Translations under genes and position numbers: made by a program | Notes under the pieces: model-generated | Told to the model about the DNA's origin: nothing | Seen by the model: only the letters and a program-made list of their open reading frames with translations | Databases searched by the model: none | Assembly (NCBI GenBank): GCA_034408895.1 | Contig: JAWXCI010000034.1 | Span: 1 to 64,000, forward strand | Origin: UBA4660 sp034408895 | Lineage (GTDB): Bacteria; Bacteroidota; Bacteroidia; Flavobacteriales_D; Sanyastnellaceae | Length of the DNA: 64,000 nucleotides | Reading direction: 5' to 3' | Shown here: piece after piece, positions 42,958 to 52,426 of the stretch | Position numbering within the stretch: the stretch's first letter is position 1 | Layout: every line of letters starts with the position of its first letter

Positions 42958-43620
42958 ATGCTCAGAAAAGTAAATTGGAAAAAGCAAATCGTACTCTTCG
43001 GTTTGCTTTTTTTATTGCCAGTTTCCCTTTACTGGTTCCTGGGTATTTCAGCAAAGCACCACTTTGAAACATTGCCGTATAAAGGCGAGCAGCAAATAAC
43101 AGGCAGCGACACTTCGCAATACACACTGCCCGCATTCAGTTTTCTCAATCACCGAGGACAACGCATCACCAACGATTCGCTGAAGGGAAAAATATGGCTC
43201 GCTGCATTTTATTCCACCGGCCATCCGCTTATTGCCAGCATCACCAACCAGCTGTTGCCAGTCAACTTTAAATACCGCTACGAACCCGGAGTCAAGTTCG
43301 TAATCTTCTCGACCGATCCCCAACAAGACACACCAGAAGCGATGTCAGATTATGTGGATAGAATTACCAAAGGATACGATCCTCTGGAGAAGTGGCAATT
43401 TCTTTCAGGAAGAAAAACACAGGTGGACAGCCTGATGCGTTTTGGATTCATGATTGAAAAACCCGACAACACTGCACGTGTTTTTTTGGTGGATGAAGAA
43501 GGGCATATCCGCGGGTCGTACTCCGGCAACAACGACAAAGAATTGCGCCATGCCGTAGAAGACATTGGCTACCTGAAAAAAGAAACCGACCGAAGAAAAA
43601 AAACGGAAAATGAAAATTAA
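42958..43620 (+). CDS. SCO1/SenC-like protein lacking the copper-binding residues
   Basis: The 220-residue protein has one N-terminal membrane helix (IVLFGLLFLLPVSLYWFLGI) and a thioredoxin-like periplasmic domain in the SCO pattern: FSFLNHRGQRITNDSLKGK, then IWLAAFYSTGHPLIASIT where SCO proteins have CxxxC. The distal copper His is also missing (TARVFLVDEEGHIRG). FSTDPQQDTPEAMSDY keeps the SCO shape. It therefore cannot bind copper in the usual way and may act as a chaperone or partner of the intact SCO encoded next. The frame begins earlier at 42901, but ATG 42958 avoids overlap with subunit IV. Confidence 0.8.
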   Translation: MLRKVNWKKQIVLFGLLFLLPVSLYWFLGISAKHHFETLPYKGEQQITGSDTSQYTLPAFSFLNHRGQRITNDSLKGKIWLAAFYSTGHPLIASITNQLLPVNFKYRYEPGVKFVIFSTDPQQDTPEAMSDYVDRITKGYDPLEKWQFLSGRKTQVDSLMRFGFMIEKPDNTARVFLVDEEGHIRGSYSGNNDKELRHAVEDIGYLKKETDRRKKTENEN

Positions 43621-44356
43621 TAACTGGTGTACCACTGCCTGCGGGAATTCAGGCAAGCCCGTTGTTGCATGTAGAACAATCTTTTTTTGTTGGATAGCTG
43701 CCACAGTTGTTTTCGTTTCATGTAACATAGGCAATGAAAAATTGCCAGGCACAGTCGAGGTGCTGAAACAGGAAAGCCAAACACTTCCTTACCTGGGCCA
43801 GCACGATGTTGAATTTAAGGCGGGAGAAAATGGAGTGCTTACTCCAGACACAGCCTACTACACCATCACCAAATTTGTTTTCACCAACCAGTATGGAAAA
43901 GAAATTTCGCACCGCGATTATGAAGGAAAAATTTATGTCACTGATTTTTTCTTCACCACTTGCCCTAGCATTTGCCCCGTAATGAGTGCCCAACTTGCGC
44001 GCCTGCAAGACCTGCTCAAAAAAGAAAATCATTGGGGTGAAGTAAAAATTCTTTCCCACACTGTGGACCCCACACACGACACTCCAGAGGTACTTAAAGT
44101 GTATGCAGAAAAACTGGGTGCTGACCTTCAACACTGGAATTTTGTAACCGGCAAAGCAGAAGAAATTTACACGCAGGCCCAACAGGGCTACTTCCTCACG
44201 GCCATGCCCTCCGACACTGCCGCTGGAGGATTTTTTCACAGCGATATGGTAGCCCTCGTTGATCGTAATTCACACCTCCGTGGTTTTTATGATGGAACCT
44301 CAACCCGCGAAATAGATTCGCTTTTTATTGATATCAAAACACTCCTGAATGAATAG
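43610..44356 (+). CDS. SCO1/SenC family copper chaperone
   Basis: The 248-residue protein delivers copper to the CuA site of subunit II. It has a lipoprotein-like signal (ATVVFVSCNIG). The SCO domain has the copper motif TTCPSICPVM (Cys-x3-Cys), HTVDPTHDTPEVLKVYAEKL, and the third ligand His in FFHSDMVALVDRN. It overlaps the preceding degenerate SCO gene by 11 bases and DUF420 by 8, so translation is coupled. The long N-terminus with three early Cys residues is unusual; a later start is possible. Confidence 0.92.
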   Translation: MKINNWCTTACGNSGKPVVACRTIFFCWIAATVVFVSCNIGNEKLPGTVEVLKQESQTLPYLGQHDVEFKAGENGVLTPDTAYYTITKFVFTNQYGKEISHRDYEGKIYVTDFFFTTCPSICPVMSAQLARLQDLLKKENHWGEVKILSHTVDPTHDTPEVLKVYAEKLGADLQHWNFVTGKAEEIYTQAQQGYFLTAMPSDTAAGGFFHSDMVALVDRNSHLRGFYDGTSTREIDSLFIDIKTLLNE

Positions 44357-44915
44357 CGAAATAAAAAACTTCTCCGCTGAAAGAAAAGCAAAACGATTTG
44401 TAATTTTAGCTTCTATTTTCATTCCAGTGGCAGTAACCGCACTTTATTTTCTTCCAAAGCCCGGCCATGTTCCCGCATCGCTTCGTCCGGTCCTCAACAA
44501 CCTTCCATCGTTCAACGCAATTGTAAATGGAACCACAGCCGTGGTTCTTGTTGCAGCCTTCATTGCCATACGCAGAAAAAACATCACATTGCACCGCAGG
44601 CTTATGACATCAGCGTTGGTGTTATCAGTCCTGTTTTTACTTTCTTATATCACTTATCATTTCACCATGCAGCACACCTCTCATGGAGGTGAAGGCACAA
44701 TAAAAACCGTTTACCTCACTGTGCTGCTCACTCACATTCTCTGCTCCATCATCATTGTTCCGCTGGTGCTCATTTCCTACACCCGCGCACTTGCCCAGCG
44801 TTTCGACCGGCACAGGAAAATTGCGCGCATTACCCTGCCTATATGGATTTACGTAGCCGTCACAGGTGTTATCGTGTACCTCATGATAAGTCCATATTAT
44901 TCCCATAACCCCTGA
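44349..44915 (+). CDS. DUF420 (CtaM-like) membrane protein
   Basis: The 188-residue protein has five predicted helices and conserved polar spots LPSFNAIVNGTTAV, RRLMTSALVLSVLFLLSYIT, YHFTMQHTSHG and TVLLTHILCSI, the DUF420 signature with several His residues in or near the membrane. The family member CtaM is needed for oxidase maturation in Firmicutes. Its place behind the SCO genes fits that. It overlaps the SCO gene by 8 bases. Confidence 0.88.
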   Translation: MNSEIKNFSAERKAKRFVILASIFIPVAVTALYFLPKPGHVPASLRPVLNNLPSFNAIVNGTTAVVLVAAFIAIRRKNITLHRRLMTSALVLSVLFLLSYITYHFTMQHTSHGGEGTIKTVYLTVLLTHILCSIIIVPLVLISYTRALAQRFDRHRKIARITLPIWIYVAVTGVIVYLMISPYYSHNP

Positions 44916-44931
44916 CGATTATTTTTGAGGC

Positions 44932-45162
44932 ATGAAAAAGGTTTTGACATTCACCCTGATACTGGCCATGGTTTTTTTTATTCAAGGCAATATGGATGCT
45001 CAATGTGCCATGTGCAAAGTGGCAGCAGAAAATGCAGATGAAGAAACGGGCAACGGACTAAACTCCGCAATCACATACATGATTGGCATTCCATACCTCC
45101 TGCTCATCACAGGCATTTTCATCTTCTGGCGCAAGAAGATTTTGGCCTTCTTCCGTTCGTAA
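44932..45162 (+). CDS. Small membrane protein with CAMC motif
   Basis: The 76-residue protein has a signal peptide or first helix (VLTFTLILAMVFFIQGNMDA), then QCAMCKVAAENADEE just outside, and a second helix (YMIGIPYLLLITGIFIFWRKK). The Cys-x2-Cys near the membrane could bind metal or act in thiol chemistry. Such proteins are often encoded behind oxidase assembly genes in this phylum. It follows DUF420 by 16 bases. Confidence 0.72.
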   Translation: MKKVLTFTLILAMVFFIQGNMDAQCAMCKVAAENADEETGNGLNSAITYMIGIPYLLLITGIFIFWRKKILAFFRS

Positions 45163-45277
45163 ACATTTCTCCCCAAACCATTCTGGAGGAATTTTTGTTA
45201 GCAGAAAATTTTGCAACCATTTGTTCCAGATGCAGTATCTACGTAACCCCGTTTTTAAAACCATGTCACCAGCAATC

Positions 45278-45997
45278 ATGAAATCAAATTCATTGTTACT
45301 CTTCTTATCGCTATGTGCGCCCATCATCCTATCCGCACAATTTGTAGCTGAAAAATCAATTGCCGCCAACGAGCCGGAAATAACCGAGCAGAAGATGCAG
45401 ATCGAGGTATACGATGGTAAAACACGCATGGGCATGGCTGCTGATGTTCGAATCAAAGGACTGAATGCACGCAAAACAATAGTGCTTGAAGCAGTATCAG
45501 ACACCACCATCGTAATTAATAAGTACAGAAGTTATACGGTCTCCTGTGTGAAAGAAGGCTACATGTATTTCGCGCATAAATTCTGGCCTGATGAAATGGT
45601 ATTGCACATTGAGGCTGTGGATATGAAACCACTTGCCATTGGACAGAAAACCAGCATTGAGGACATTACTTTTCTGGGAGATGAAACAGAAATTTATCAT
45701 AAATCCGCTCCTGCCTTGGATGAGTTGATTCAGTTCATGACGGTGAACCCAACCCTGAAAATCTGCGTCATCGGTCATGGTAACGGGCCAGACATAGATA
45801 TTGGTGACAAAAAGATTAGGAAAGCCACGGAGAAGCGTTCCCAAGCGGTGATAAACTACCTGGTTCAACGTGGCGTATCGGGTGAGCGTTTGTCCATGCG
45901 CGGTGCTGGCAATACGGAAATGATTTATGCCGACCCAAAGACCGATTGGCAAGCCGAAGCCAATCGCAGAATTGAGATTGAAGTAATCGGATTGTAA
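45278..45997 (+). CDS. OmpA family protein
   Basis: The 239-residue protein starts at 45278 (MKSNSLLLFLSLCAPIILSA), a signal peptide; the longer frame from 45083 overlaps the previous gene. Residues 130-239 are an OmpA C-like peptidoglycan-binding domain: LDELIQFMTVNPTLKICVIG, GHGNGPDIDIGD, RSQAVINYLVQRGVSGERLS, NRRIEIEV. The usual G-H-T-D is GHGNG here. The N-terminal part (IEVYDGKTRMGMAADVRIKG) is a beta-rich domain. It anchors the outer membrane to the wall. Confidence 0.85.
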   Translation: MKSNSLLLFLSLCAPIILSAQFVAEKSIAANEPEITEQKMQIEVYDGKTRMGMAADVRIKGLNARKTIVLEAVSDTTIVINKYRSYTVSCVKEGYMYFAHKFWPDEMVLHIEAVDMKPLAIGQKTSIEDITFLGDETEIYHKSAPALDELIQFMTVNPTLKICVIGHGNGPDIDIGDKKIRKATEKRSQAVINYLVQRGVSGERLSMRGAGNTEMIYADPKTDWQAEANRRIEIEVIGL

Positions 45998-46020
45998 TCC
46001 TTAAAACATCTCATCCCACA

Positions 46021-46056
46021 AAAAAGCCGCCACGCGATTTCACGTTGCGGCTTTTT
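46021..46056. terminator. Bidirectional terminator between convergent genes
   Basis: AAAAAGCCGC (46021-46030) and GCGGCTTTTT (46047-46056) form the stem, with T runs for both strands. It separates the OmpA gene from the minus-strand PorG-like gene. Confidence 0.85.
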
Positions 46057-46076
46057 CGTTTCATTAATTTTCTTGA

Positions 46077-47063
46077 TTAGAACTTCGCTCTTGATCTGCG
46101 CACAGTTGCGCGGTTCTTCAGCCATGAGTACTTGGCACGATAGAATTTACTTCTTCCGCGAATCACTTTTCCCGCGGTCAATTGCATGGTCAGATAACTG
46201 TCGTTGTGCGTGGGGTCTCCACGTTTTACAACATCTAGTCCATCATCATCAATTGTAAAATCCTGAATATGCAATGGATAAAATTCACTTTCGGGACTAT
46301 CAATATTGATCTGGTCTATCAGACCCTGATAAGTAGATTGATTTACGAATTGAAGTGCAAGTGGATAGTCCTCCGGATTCTTTGGATTCGGGTTGGTATA
46401 CACAGTGCTCACATCATCTATGTAGTCATTGAAGGTGGTTCTCCAGGAAAACTCAAATCCAAAACGCCATGTTTTATCAAAAGTGAAATACATGCCAACA
46501 CCTGCTGGAATGGCAAGGCCGATTTTTGAATAGGATTTCTCTTGTCCTTCCGTTCTCCAATCACGAAGGTTGTACCAGGTGTCACTCACCATTTCACCAT
46601 TAGTAAACACCTGCGCCTGCGGATTAGTGTAATATCCGGCAAGGCCTCCAAAGAGGTACATCTTGAAATCGGGGTTGTAGTAGCCACGACCTCCCACATC
46701 ATTGTCGTACCATATTGTTAACTCAGCCCGTACACCAAGTTCAAACATGCGGTTTCGGAAATTCATGTTGCGCGCCCTGCGTGGAGGATTGGTGGTCCAC
46801 CGGTCGAAATCCTTTAGCGCGATGTAGTCCAGATTTCCTGCCACCGACAAACGCTTTGAAAATTTATGGCGGCCATAAATTCCCCATGCTGTCTTGGTGG
46901 CTTTAAGGTGCATGTCCACAATAAAATCCCTACGGGTGAGCATTTTTCCACCAATATCGCCAAGGTAATTGGCAGCACCTATCTTGATTCCATAATCCCA
47001 ATCGTATTGGGCAGTAGCCGAACAGGCTGTGATAACAAAAAATAGCAGTAGTAGTTTTTTCAT
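46077..47063 (-). CDS. Outer-membrane beta-barrel protein, DUF6089/PorG-like
   Basis: The 328-residue protein has a signal peptide (MKKLLLLFFVITACSATAQ). YDWDYGIKIGAANYLGDIGG is the family start, followed by alternating strands (YGRHKFSKRLSVAGNLDYI, PDFKMYLFGGLAGYYTNPQ, SKIGLAIPAGVGMYFTFDK, WRFGFEFSWRTTFNDYIDDV). PorG of the T9SS belongs to DUF6089, but many relatives have no known role, so T9SS membership is an inference. The basic end (RAKYSWLKNRATVRRSRAKF) is unusual for a barrel, which normally ends in an aromatic residue. Confidence 0.72.
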   Translation of the reverse strand: MKKLLLLFFVITACSATAQYDWDYGIKIGAANYLGDIGGKMLTRRDFIVDMHLKATKTAWGIYGRHKFSKRLSVAGNLDYIALKDFDRWTTNPPRRARNMNFRNRMFELGVRAELTIWYDNDVGGRGYYNPDFKMYLFGGLAGYYTNPQAQVFTNGEMVSDTWYNLRDWRTEGQEKSYSKIGLAIPAGVGMYFTFDKTWRFGFEFSWRTTFNDYIDDVSTVYTNPNPKNPEDYPLALQFVNQSTYQGLIDQINIDSPESEFYPLHIQDFTIDDDGLDVVKRGDPTHNDSYLTMQLTAGKVIRGRSKFYRAKYSWLKNRATVRRSRAKF

Positions 47064-47212
47064 CTCCTCAAAAATCTTAGGGTGAGGTCATTTTTAACAG
47101 TGGGCTAAAATAGAGGGAAGAGCTTCATAACGTCAAAAATTTTTCTACGCAACTGGTACGAAAATTCAGGCGCTCAGGTTTACTTTTCTTTGACCTCTTT
47201 ATTTTTCAATCC

Positions 47213-48172
47213 ATGATTTCAAGCAATAGAGTAGTCCAGTTGCTGGGGATACAACATCCCGTAATACAAGCTGGCATGATTTGGTGTTCCGGTTGGCGCC
47301 TTGCGTCTGCCGTGAGTAATGCGGGTGGTCTTGGATTAATAGGTGCAGGCTCCATGTATCCTGATGTGCTCCACGAACACTTGACAAAATGCAAGGCAGC
47401 AACTGCCAAACCATTTGGTGTAAATGTGCCATTGCTCTACCCGCAAATTGAAGAGCTGATGAAAATCATCATCAGCCATAAGGTGAAAATAGTTTTCACT
47501 TCGGCCGGCAATCCTACCACCTGGACTGCTGTTTTGAAAGCAGAAGGCATCACCGTAGTGCATGTGGTATCCAGTTCAACATTTGCTTTGAAGGCCGAAG
47601 CTGCGGGATGTGATGCAGTGGTGGCCGAGGGGTTCGAAGCGGGTGGCCACAACGGCCGTGAAGAAACCACTACAATGTGTCTGGTGCCGGCAGTAACGGC
47701 TGCCATAAAAATTCCGGTGATTGCCGCGGGAGGAATTTACAGTGGTGCCACCATGCTGGCAGCTATGATGCTAGGTGCGGAAGGGGTGCAGGTAGGAAGC
47801 AGATTTGCGGCTTCGGTTGAATCATCAGCGCATGATAATTTCAAGAATAAAATTGTGGAAGCCCGCGAAGGCGACACCTTTCTTACTCTAAAGGAACTCA
47901 CCCCTGTGCGCATGATGCGCAACAAATTTTTTGAGCAATTGATAGAGGCCTATCGCAAGAAAGCATCGAAGGAAGAACTTCAATTATTGCTTGGCCGGGC
48001 GCGGGCAGAAAGCGGAATGTTTGAAGGAAATCTTGACGAGGGTGAGTTGGAAATAGGGCAAGTGGCCTCAAGCCTGGATGATATTCTGCCGGCTTCAACC
48101 CTTCTCCATACCATCATAGATGAGTACCTAGCCTTGAAAAAGGCAGTGGGTTCAGGCCGTTTCAATTTCTGA
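47213..48172 (+). CDS. Nitronate monooxygenase / FabK-like flavoprotein
   Basis: The 319-residue TIM-barrel FMN enzyme of the 2-nitropropane dioxygenase family has GIQHPVIQAGMIWCSGWRLA at the FMN end, SNAGGLGLIGAG, GFEAGGHNGREE (His near the flavin), PVIAAGGIYSGATM and GAEGVQVGSRF, which bind the phosphate. The same fold serves nitronate oxidation and enoyl-ACP reduction (FabK). The short GHNG context and 319-residue length fit either, and there is no fatty-acid gene beside it to decide. Confidence 0.88.
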   Translation: MISSNRVVQLLGIQHPVIQAGMIWCSGWRLASAVSNAGGLGLIGAGSMYPDVLHEHLTKCKAATAKPFGVNVPLLYPQIEELMKIIISHKVKIVFTSAGNPTTWTAVLKAEGITVVHVVSSSTFALKAEAAGCDAVVAEGFEAGGHNGREETTTMCLVPAVTAAIKIPVIAAGGIYSGATMLAAMMLGAEGVQVGSRFAASVESSAHDNFKNKIVEAREGDTFLTLKELTPVRMMRNKFFEQLIEAYRKKASKEELQLLLGRARAESGMFEGNLDEGELEIGQVASSLDDILPASTLLHTIIDEYLALKKAVGSGRFNF

Positions 48173-48269
48173 TATTTTCTTGCGATGCAACCAAATCCCA
48201 GGTTTCGGGGTGAAATAACCAGGCAAAGCCTGCGTTCGCACCCACGTATTTTTGCCGCTCCTTTTATTT

Positions 48270-50360
48270 TTGAATATCCTGAGATATATCGCTTCAACTT
48301 TTGCCTTCACGGTAATTGCTTTCCATAGTATGGCACAACTGGATCCACCGGAATTGTTATGTGTTTTTGTGGATGAAGATGGAAACGTAGTAGTGAACTG
48401 GCAACCGCCTTCGGATCCAGGTGGTGATTTCGACACTTTTCATTTGTGGGTAGCCGACCCTGTCAATCTTATCTGGAATGAAATAATCCTCAATGATTTT
48501 TCGGCAACGTCATTTGTGGACACAGGCTCATCTCCCGAAATTCAGTCCTTCTGTTATTTCATGACCACAGAGTCCACCGATGGTTTGCTTTCCATTTCAT
48601 CCGATACGCTGTGTACTATTCTTCTTGATGCAATACCTTCTGTTTCGCCTCCCGGTTATGCAAACCTCTCTTGGACCTCACCCTATATTTTTTCCACTCC
48701 GCCTGGTGGTGCCTTCTATCAACTGTTGATGGAGTATCCGGTGGGTTTCTGGAACCAGTTGGCCACTGTGCCTTTTGGTCAGGATGAATACCTACAGGAG
48801 ATTACGGTGTGCAATGAGTTCCTCAATTTCCAGGTAGTTCTTATCGCACCCGATGGATGCGAAATAGCATCTAACATTGATGGTGATGTGTTCGCTGACA
48901 GTACACCGCCAACCATACCTGTGGTCACCAGTGTTTCCATTGATCTAGCCACACACGATGCTATTATCTCGTGGTTGCCCAGCGAATCGCAGGACACACA
49001 AGCCTACATTGTTTATCAATGCCTTGGCTCATTTGTAACCGTGATTGATACCGTCTATGGCATCAACAACACTCAATTTACTGACCTATTGGCGCAAGGA
49101 AATTTCGGACCGGAAGGCTATCTTGTTGCAGCATTCGACACTTGTTATTCCGGGTCGCCCCCCAGCCCCAATACAAGTCCCACAGGCGATGTTTGCAATA
49201 ATTCCATTTTTCTCACTTCAGAGTTTTTTGTGGAGTGTGACGATAACATCACCCTCGACTGGACACCTTATGAAGGTTGGGTACTGGGTGTATTGGAATA
49301 CGTAATCATGCACAGCATTGACAATGTGTTCTTTTCTCCGATCGATACAGTGCCTGGCAGCGTTTTGACTTATGACCACCCAGACCCGATGCCGGGAATA
49401 CTTCATTACTACTACATAGTTGCGCATGCCGAAGCATTTCCTTATGAAGCCAATTCTAATCTTAGGCCTGTGCCTGCACCCTATCCTGAAACGCCCGATT
49501 ACATCTACACCTCCTCCGCAACGGTAACTGGAAAAAACGAAGTCACCATAATTGCCCTCATCACCCCAACAACGGACATCGTGCATTATCATCTTGAAAG
49601 AAAAGAGGTAAATGATGATGAATGGGACGAAGTGATTGTGCAGGATTTTAATAACGCTTCCATGATTAATTTCATTGACAACAACAACATTAACCCCAGC
49701 GTTTTTTCATACACCTATCGCGTAATAGCCGAGAACCTCTGTGGTGATATGGTGGACACCTCGAACATAGGCAAAACCATTTTGCTACAGGGCCTGGCCA
49801 ACAACAACAGATTGGTAAATACGTTGACCTGGTCCAATTATGAAGACTGGCAAACCGGGGTAGAACTCTACCGTGTTTACAGAAGCCAGGACGATGGCAC
49901 AACACAGGAATTGTTAGCCGAGCTAAACAGCAATGTGGATTTTTATGAAGATGATGTATCCCACCTGCTCTACACCGAAGGCGAATACTGTTACACCGTT
50001 GAAGCAGTTGAATCCACGAACTCATTTGGCGTATCCAGTTCTGCTAACAGTAATGAACTCTGCCTTACCCAAGTGCCCAAAATATGGATTCCCAATGCTT
50101 TTATGCCTGGAGGCGTTAATGATGTTTTCCGCCCTGTGATCTCCTTTGCCGATTTTGAGCAATATCGCATGGTGATTTTCAGCCGCTGGGGCGATATGGT
50201 TTTCGAAACAGAAGATGTGAATGAGGGCTGGGATGGAAGATATAAAGGAGAACTGGTACAGGAAGGTTCCTTTGCTTTCTATGTGGGAGTTCGTGATGGT
50301 GACGGCCGTCTCTATGAAAACACCGGATTCGTAATAATGCTTGCCAGTGGCGGTAATTAG
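48270..50360 (+). CDS. Large secreted fibronectin-III-like protein with T9SS type B sorting domain
   Basis: The protein of about 696 residues has a start that must be a TTG: 48270 gives the signal peptide NILRYIASTFAFTVIAFHSM with cleavage near AQ; 48252 is an alternative. Several FN3-like modules follow (GNVVVNWQPPSDPGGDFDTF, DAIISWLPSESQDTQAYIVY, NNRLVNTLTWSNYEDWQTGV). The last 90 residues (PKIWIPNAFMPGGVNDVF, MVIFSRWGDMVFETEDV, WDGRYKGELV) are the type B sorting domain. No PorP/SprF partner lies beside it, unlike the cargo at 32330. Role is likely surface adhesion or matrix. Confidence 0.85.
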   Translation: MNILRYIASTFAFTVIAFHSMAQLDPPELLCVFVDEDGNVVVNWQPPSDPGGDFDTFHLWVADPVNLIWNEIILNDFSATSFVDTGSSPEIQSFCYFMTTESTDGLLSISSDTLCTILLDAIPSVSPPGYANLSWTSPYIFSTPPGGAFYQLLMEYPVGFWNQLATVPFGQDEYLQEITVCNEFLNFQVVLIAPDGCEIASNIDGDVFADSTPPTIPVVTSVSIDLATHDAIISWLPSESQDTQAYIVYQCLGSFVTVIDTVYGINNTQFTDLLAQGNFGPEGYLVAAFDTCYSGSPPSPNTSPTGDVCNNSIFLTSEFFVECDDNITLDWTPYEGWVLGVLEYVIMHSIDNVFFSPIDTVPGSVLTYDHPDPMPGILHYYYIVAHAEAFPYEANSNLRPVPAPYPETPDYIYTSSATVTGKNEVTIIALITPTTDIVHYHLERKEVNDDEWDEVIVQDFNNASMINFIDNNNINPSVFSYTYRVIAENLCGDMVDTSNIGKTILLQGLANNNRLVNTLTWSNYEDWQTGVELYRVYRSQDDGTTQELLAELNSNVDFYEDDVSHLLYTEGEYCYTVEAVESTNSFGVSSSANSNELCLTQVPKIWIPNAFMPGGVNDVFRPVISFADFEQYRMVIFSRWGDMVFETEDVNEGWDGRYKGELVQEGSFAFYVGVRDGDGRLYENTGFVIMLASGGN

Positions 50361-50543
50361 CGGGTGTTCGTCAGGTGAGGGTGGAGCAGGAAAGAGATTG
50401 GAAATGAAACACAAGGCTATCCTAAAAGTCTCTTGGAAAATAATTTCTCACTGACCTGCCTGCTGAGAATTCGTGAAAAAAATTTACTTTTCCGAAGGAT
50501 GCTGAGTATGACACAGCCTCCTTCATCATTACTGTTTTCAAAA

Positions 50544-50780
50544 TCATTCCGCCAAAATCACCACCCTATTCTTCAACACCTCAACTGTTCCTCCTTTCAC
50601 TTCGAACTTGTGTTCAACGCCAGCGTTATCTTTTATGCGCAGCGTCCCCTTTTTCAATGATGCGATTAGCGGAGCGTGTCCATTCAGAACGCCAAGACTT
50701 CCTCCGCTGCCTGGAAGAAAAACATAGCTTGCTTCTCCGGTGTAGAGTGTGGATTCGGGGGTAAGGATTTCTACGGTCAT
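50544..50780 (-). CDS. atpC: ATP synthase F1 subunit epsilon
   Basis: The 78-residue protein from ATG 50780 (MTVEILTPESTLYTGEASYV) is only the N-terminal beta-sandwich of epsilon, with PGSGGSLGVLNGHAPLIASL as hallmark. The C-terminal helical domain that can brake the enzyme is absent, which is common in Bacteroidota. It lies 111 bases behind atpD; that spacer contains a short direct repeat (CCTCGGT, twice, then a variant). Confidence 0.93.
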   Translation of the reverse strand: MTVEILTPESTLYTGEASYVFLPGSGGSLGVLNGHAPLIASLKKGTLRIKDNAGVEHKFEVKGGTVEVLKNRVVILAE

Positions 50781-50891
50781 TTGTTCAAGGGATTGAAAGT
50801 TGAAAATGATGTTGAAGTTTGACAGTTTGAACACCTTGGCCAGAACATCTTTCAGTCCTCGGTCCTCGGTCTTCGGTATACCATCTTCCTC

Positions 50892-52400
50892 CTACCTAGC
50901 AGCTGCTTCCGCCAGCATTTTCTTTCCGGCTTCAATAGCTTCTTCAATGTTGCCTTTGAGGTTAAACGCTGCTTCGGGATATTCATCGCAACCGCCATCA
51001 AGAATCATGTTGAAGCCTTTGATGGTTTCATCAATGGGAACAAGCACACCTTTCAAACCCGTGAATGCCTCAGCCACGAAAAAGGGTTGTGACAAGAAAC
51101 GCTGGATTTTGCGGGCACGATATACGGCTTGTTTGTCATCTTCACTCAACTCGTCCATTCCAAGGATGGCGATAATATCTTGTAACTCTTTATATCGCTG
51201 TAGAATTCCTTTTACGCGTGTTGCACATCTGTAATGTTCTTCACCCACGATAGAAGGAGTAAGGATTCGCGAAGTGGAATCCAGCGGATCCACTGCGGGA
51301 TAAATTCCAAGCTCGGCAATTTTCCTGCTCAATACGGTGGTGGCATCAAGGTGTGCAAATGTGGTTGCGGGTGCCGGATCGGTAAGGTCATCAGCCGGCA
51401 CATACACTGCCTGAACTGACGTGATTGAACCTCGTTTGGTGGAAGTAATGCGCTCTTGCATGGTACCCATTTCTGTCGCCAGCGTTGGCTGGTAACCCAC
51501 TGCCGAAGGCATACGGCCGAGAAGTGCTGACACTTCGGAACCCGCTTGTGTAAAACGGAAAATGTTATCAATAAAGAAGAGGATGTCGCGGCCACCCGAT
51601 TTTTCATCACCATCCCGGAAGTATTCGGCCACAGTGAGACCCGAAAGCGCAACCCGGGCGCGTGCTCCCGGTGGTTCGTTCATCTGCCCGAACACCAAGG
51701 TGGCTTGGCTTTTTGCTAATTCATTCATGTCCACTTTGCTCACATCCCAGTCGCCTTTTTCCATAGCGTGAAGAAAAGCATCCCCGTATTTGATTACACC
51801 TGATTCTATCATTTCACGAAGAAGGTCGTTTCCTTCGCGGGTGCGTTCACCTACTCCGGCAAATACTGAAAGTCCTGAATAAGCTTTTGCGATATTGTTG
51901 ATCAATTCCATGATAAGAACTGTTTTGCCAACACCCGCTCCACCGAACAGTCCGATTTTTCCTCCCTTTGCGTACGGTTCGATTAGGTCAATAACCTTGA
52001 TGCCCGTGAAAAGAACTTCGGCTGAAGTAGTAAGATCTTCGTATCTCGGTGGCTGGCGATGGATGGCATAACCACCTTCATTGCTCACCTCACCTATTCC
52101 ATCAATGGCAGTGCCCACTACGTTAAAAAGCCGTCCTTTTATTTTTTCTCCGGTGGGCATGGTAATGTTTTGGCCAGTGGAATGAACCACGGCTCCGCGC
52201 TGAAGACCTTCGGTAGCATCCATAGCAACGGTGCGCACAGTGTCTTCGCCAATGTGCTGCTGGCATTCCAGAATGAGGTCGCCACCGGGGCGCTTCACCA
52301 CAAGAGCGTCAAGTATGTTGGGGAGTTTTTGGCCTGATGGAAAAGCTACGTCCACTACAGGGCCAATGATTTGAGCAACCTTTCCGGTATTCTGCGACAT
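50892..52400 (-). CDS. atpD: ATP synthase F1 subunit beta
   Basis: The 502-residue catalytic subunit has P-loop GGAGVGKTVLIMELINNIAK, catalytic Glu in GVGERTREGNDL, Walker B with ALSGLTVAEYFRD and ILFFIDNIFRFTQAGSEVSA (DNIFRFTQAGSE is the family signature), and the DELSEDD(K) motif (DELSEED-type DELSEDD) near 400. Length is normal. The remaining ATP synthase genes are elsewhere, as usual when atpD-atpC form their own unit in this phylum. Confidence 0.97.
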   Translation of the reverse strand: MSQNTGKVAQIIGPVVDVAFPSGQKLPNILDALVVKRPGGDLILECQQHIGEDTVRTVAMDATEGLQRGAVVHSTGQNITMPTGEKIKGRLFNVVGTAIDGIGEVSNEGGYAIHRQPPRYEDLTTSAEVLFTGIKVIDLIEPYAKGGKIGLFGGAGVGKTVLIMELINNIAKAYSGLSVFAGVGERTREGNDLLREMIESGVIKYGDAFLHAMEKGDWDVSKVDMNELAKSQATLVFGQMNEPPGARARVALSGLTVAEYFRDGDEKSGGRDILFFIDNIFRFTQAGSEVSALLGRMPSAVGYQPTLATEMGTMQERITSTKRGSITSVQAVYVPADDLTDPAPATTFAHLDATTVLSRKIAELGIYPAVDPLDSTSRILTPSIVGEEHYRCATRVKGILQRYKELQDIIAILGMDELSEDDKQAVYRARKIQRFLSQPFFVAEAFTGLKGVLVPIDETIKGFNMILDGGCDEYPEAAFNLKGNIEEAIEAGKKMLAEAAAR

Positions 52401-52426
52401 GTGTTTGGGGTTAAAATTTTCGGGCG

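Noticed and set aside
42958..43620. Degenerate SCO as a pseudogene
   Set aside because: Full length, intact frame, membrane helix and tight coupling on both sides argue for a working gene despite missing ligands.
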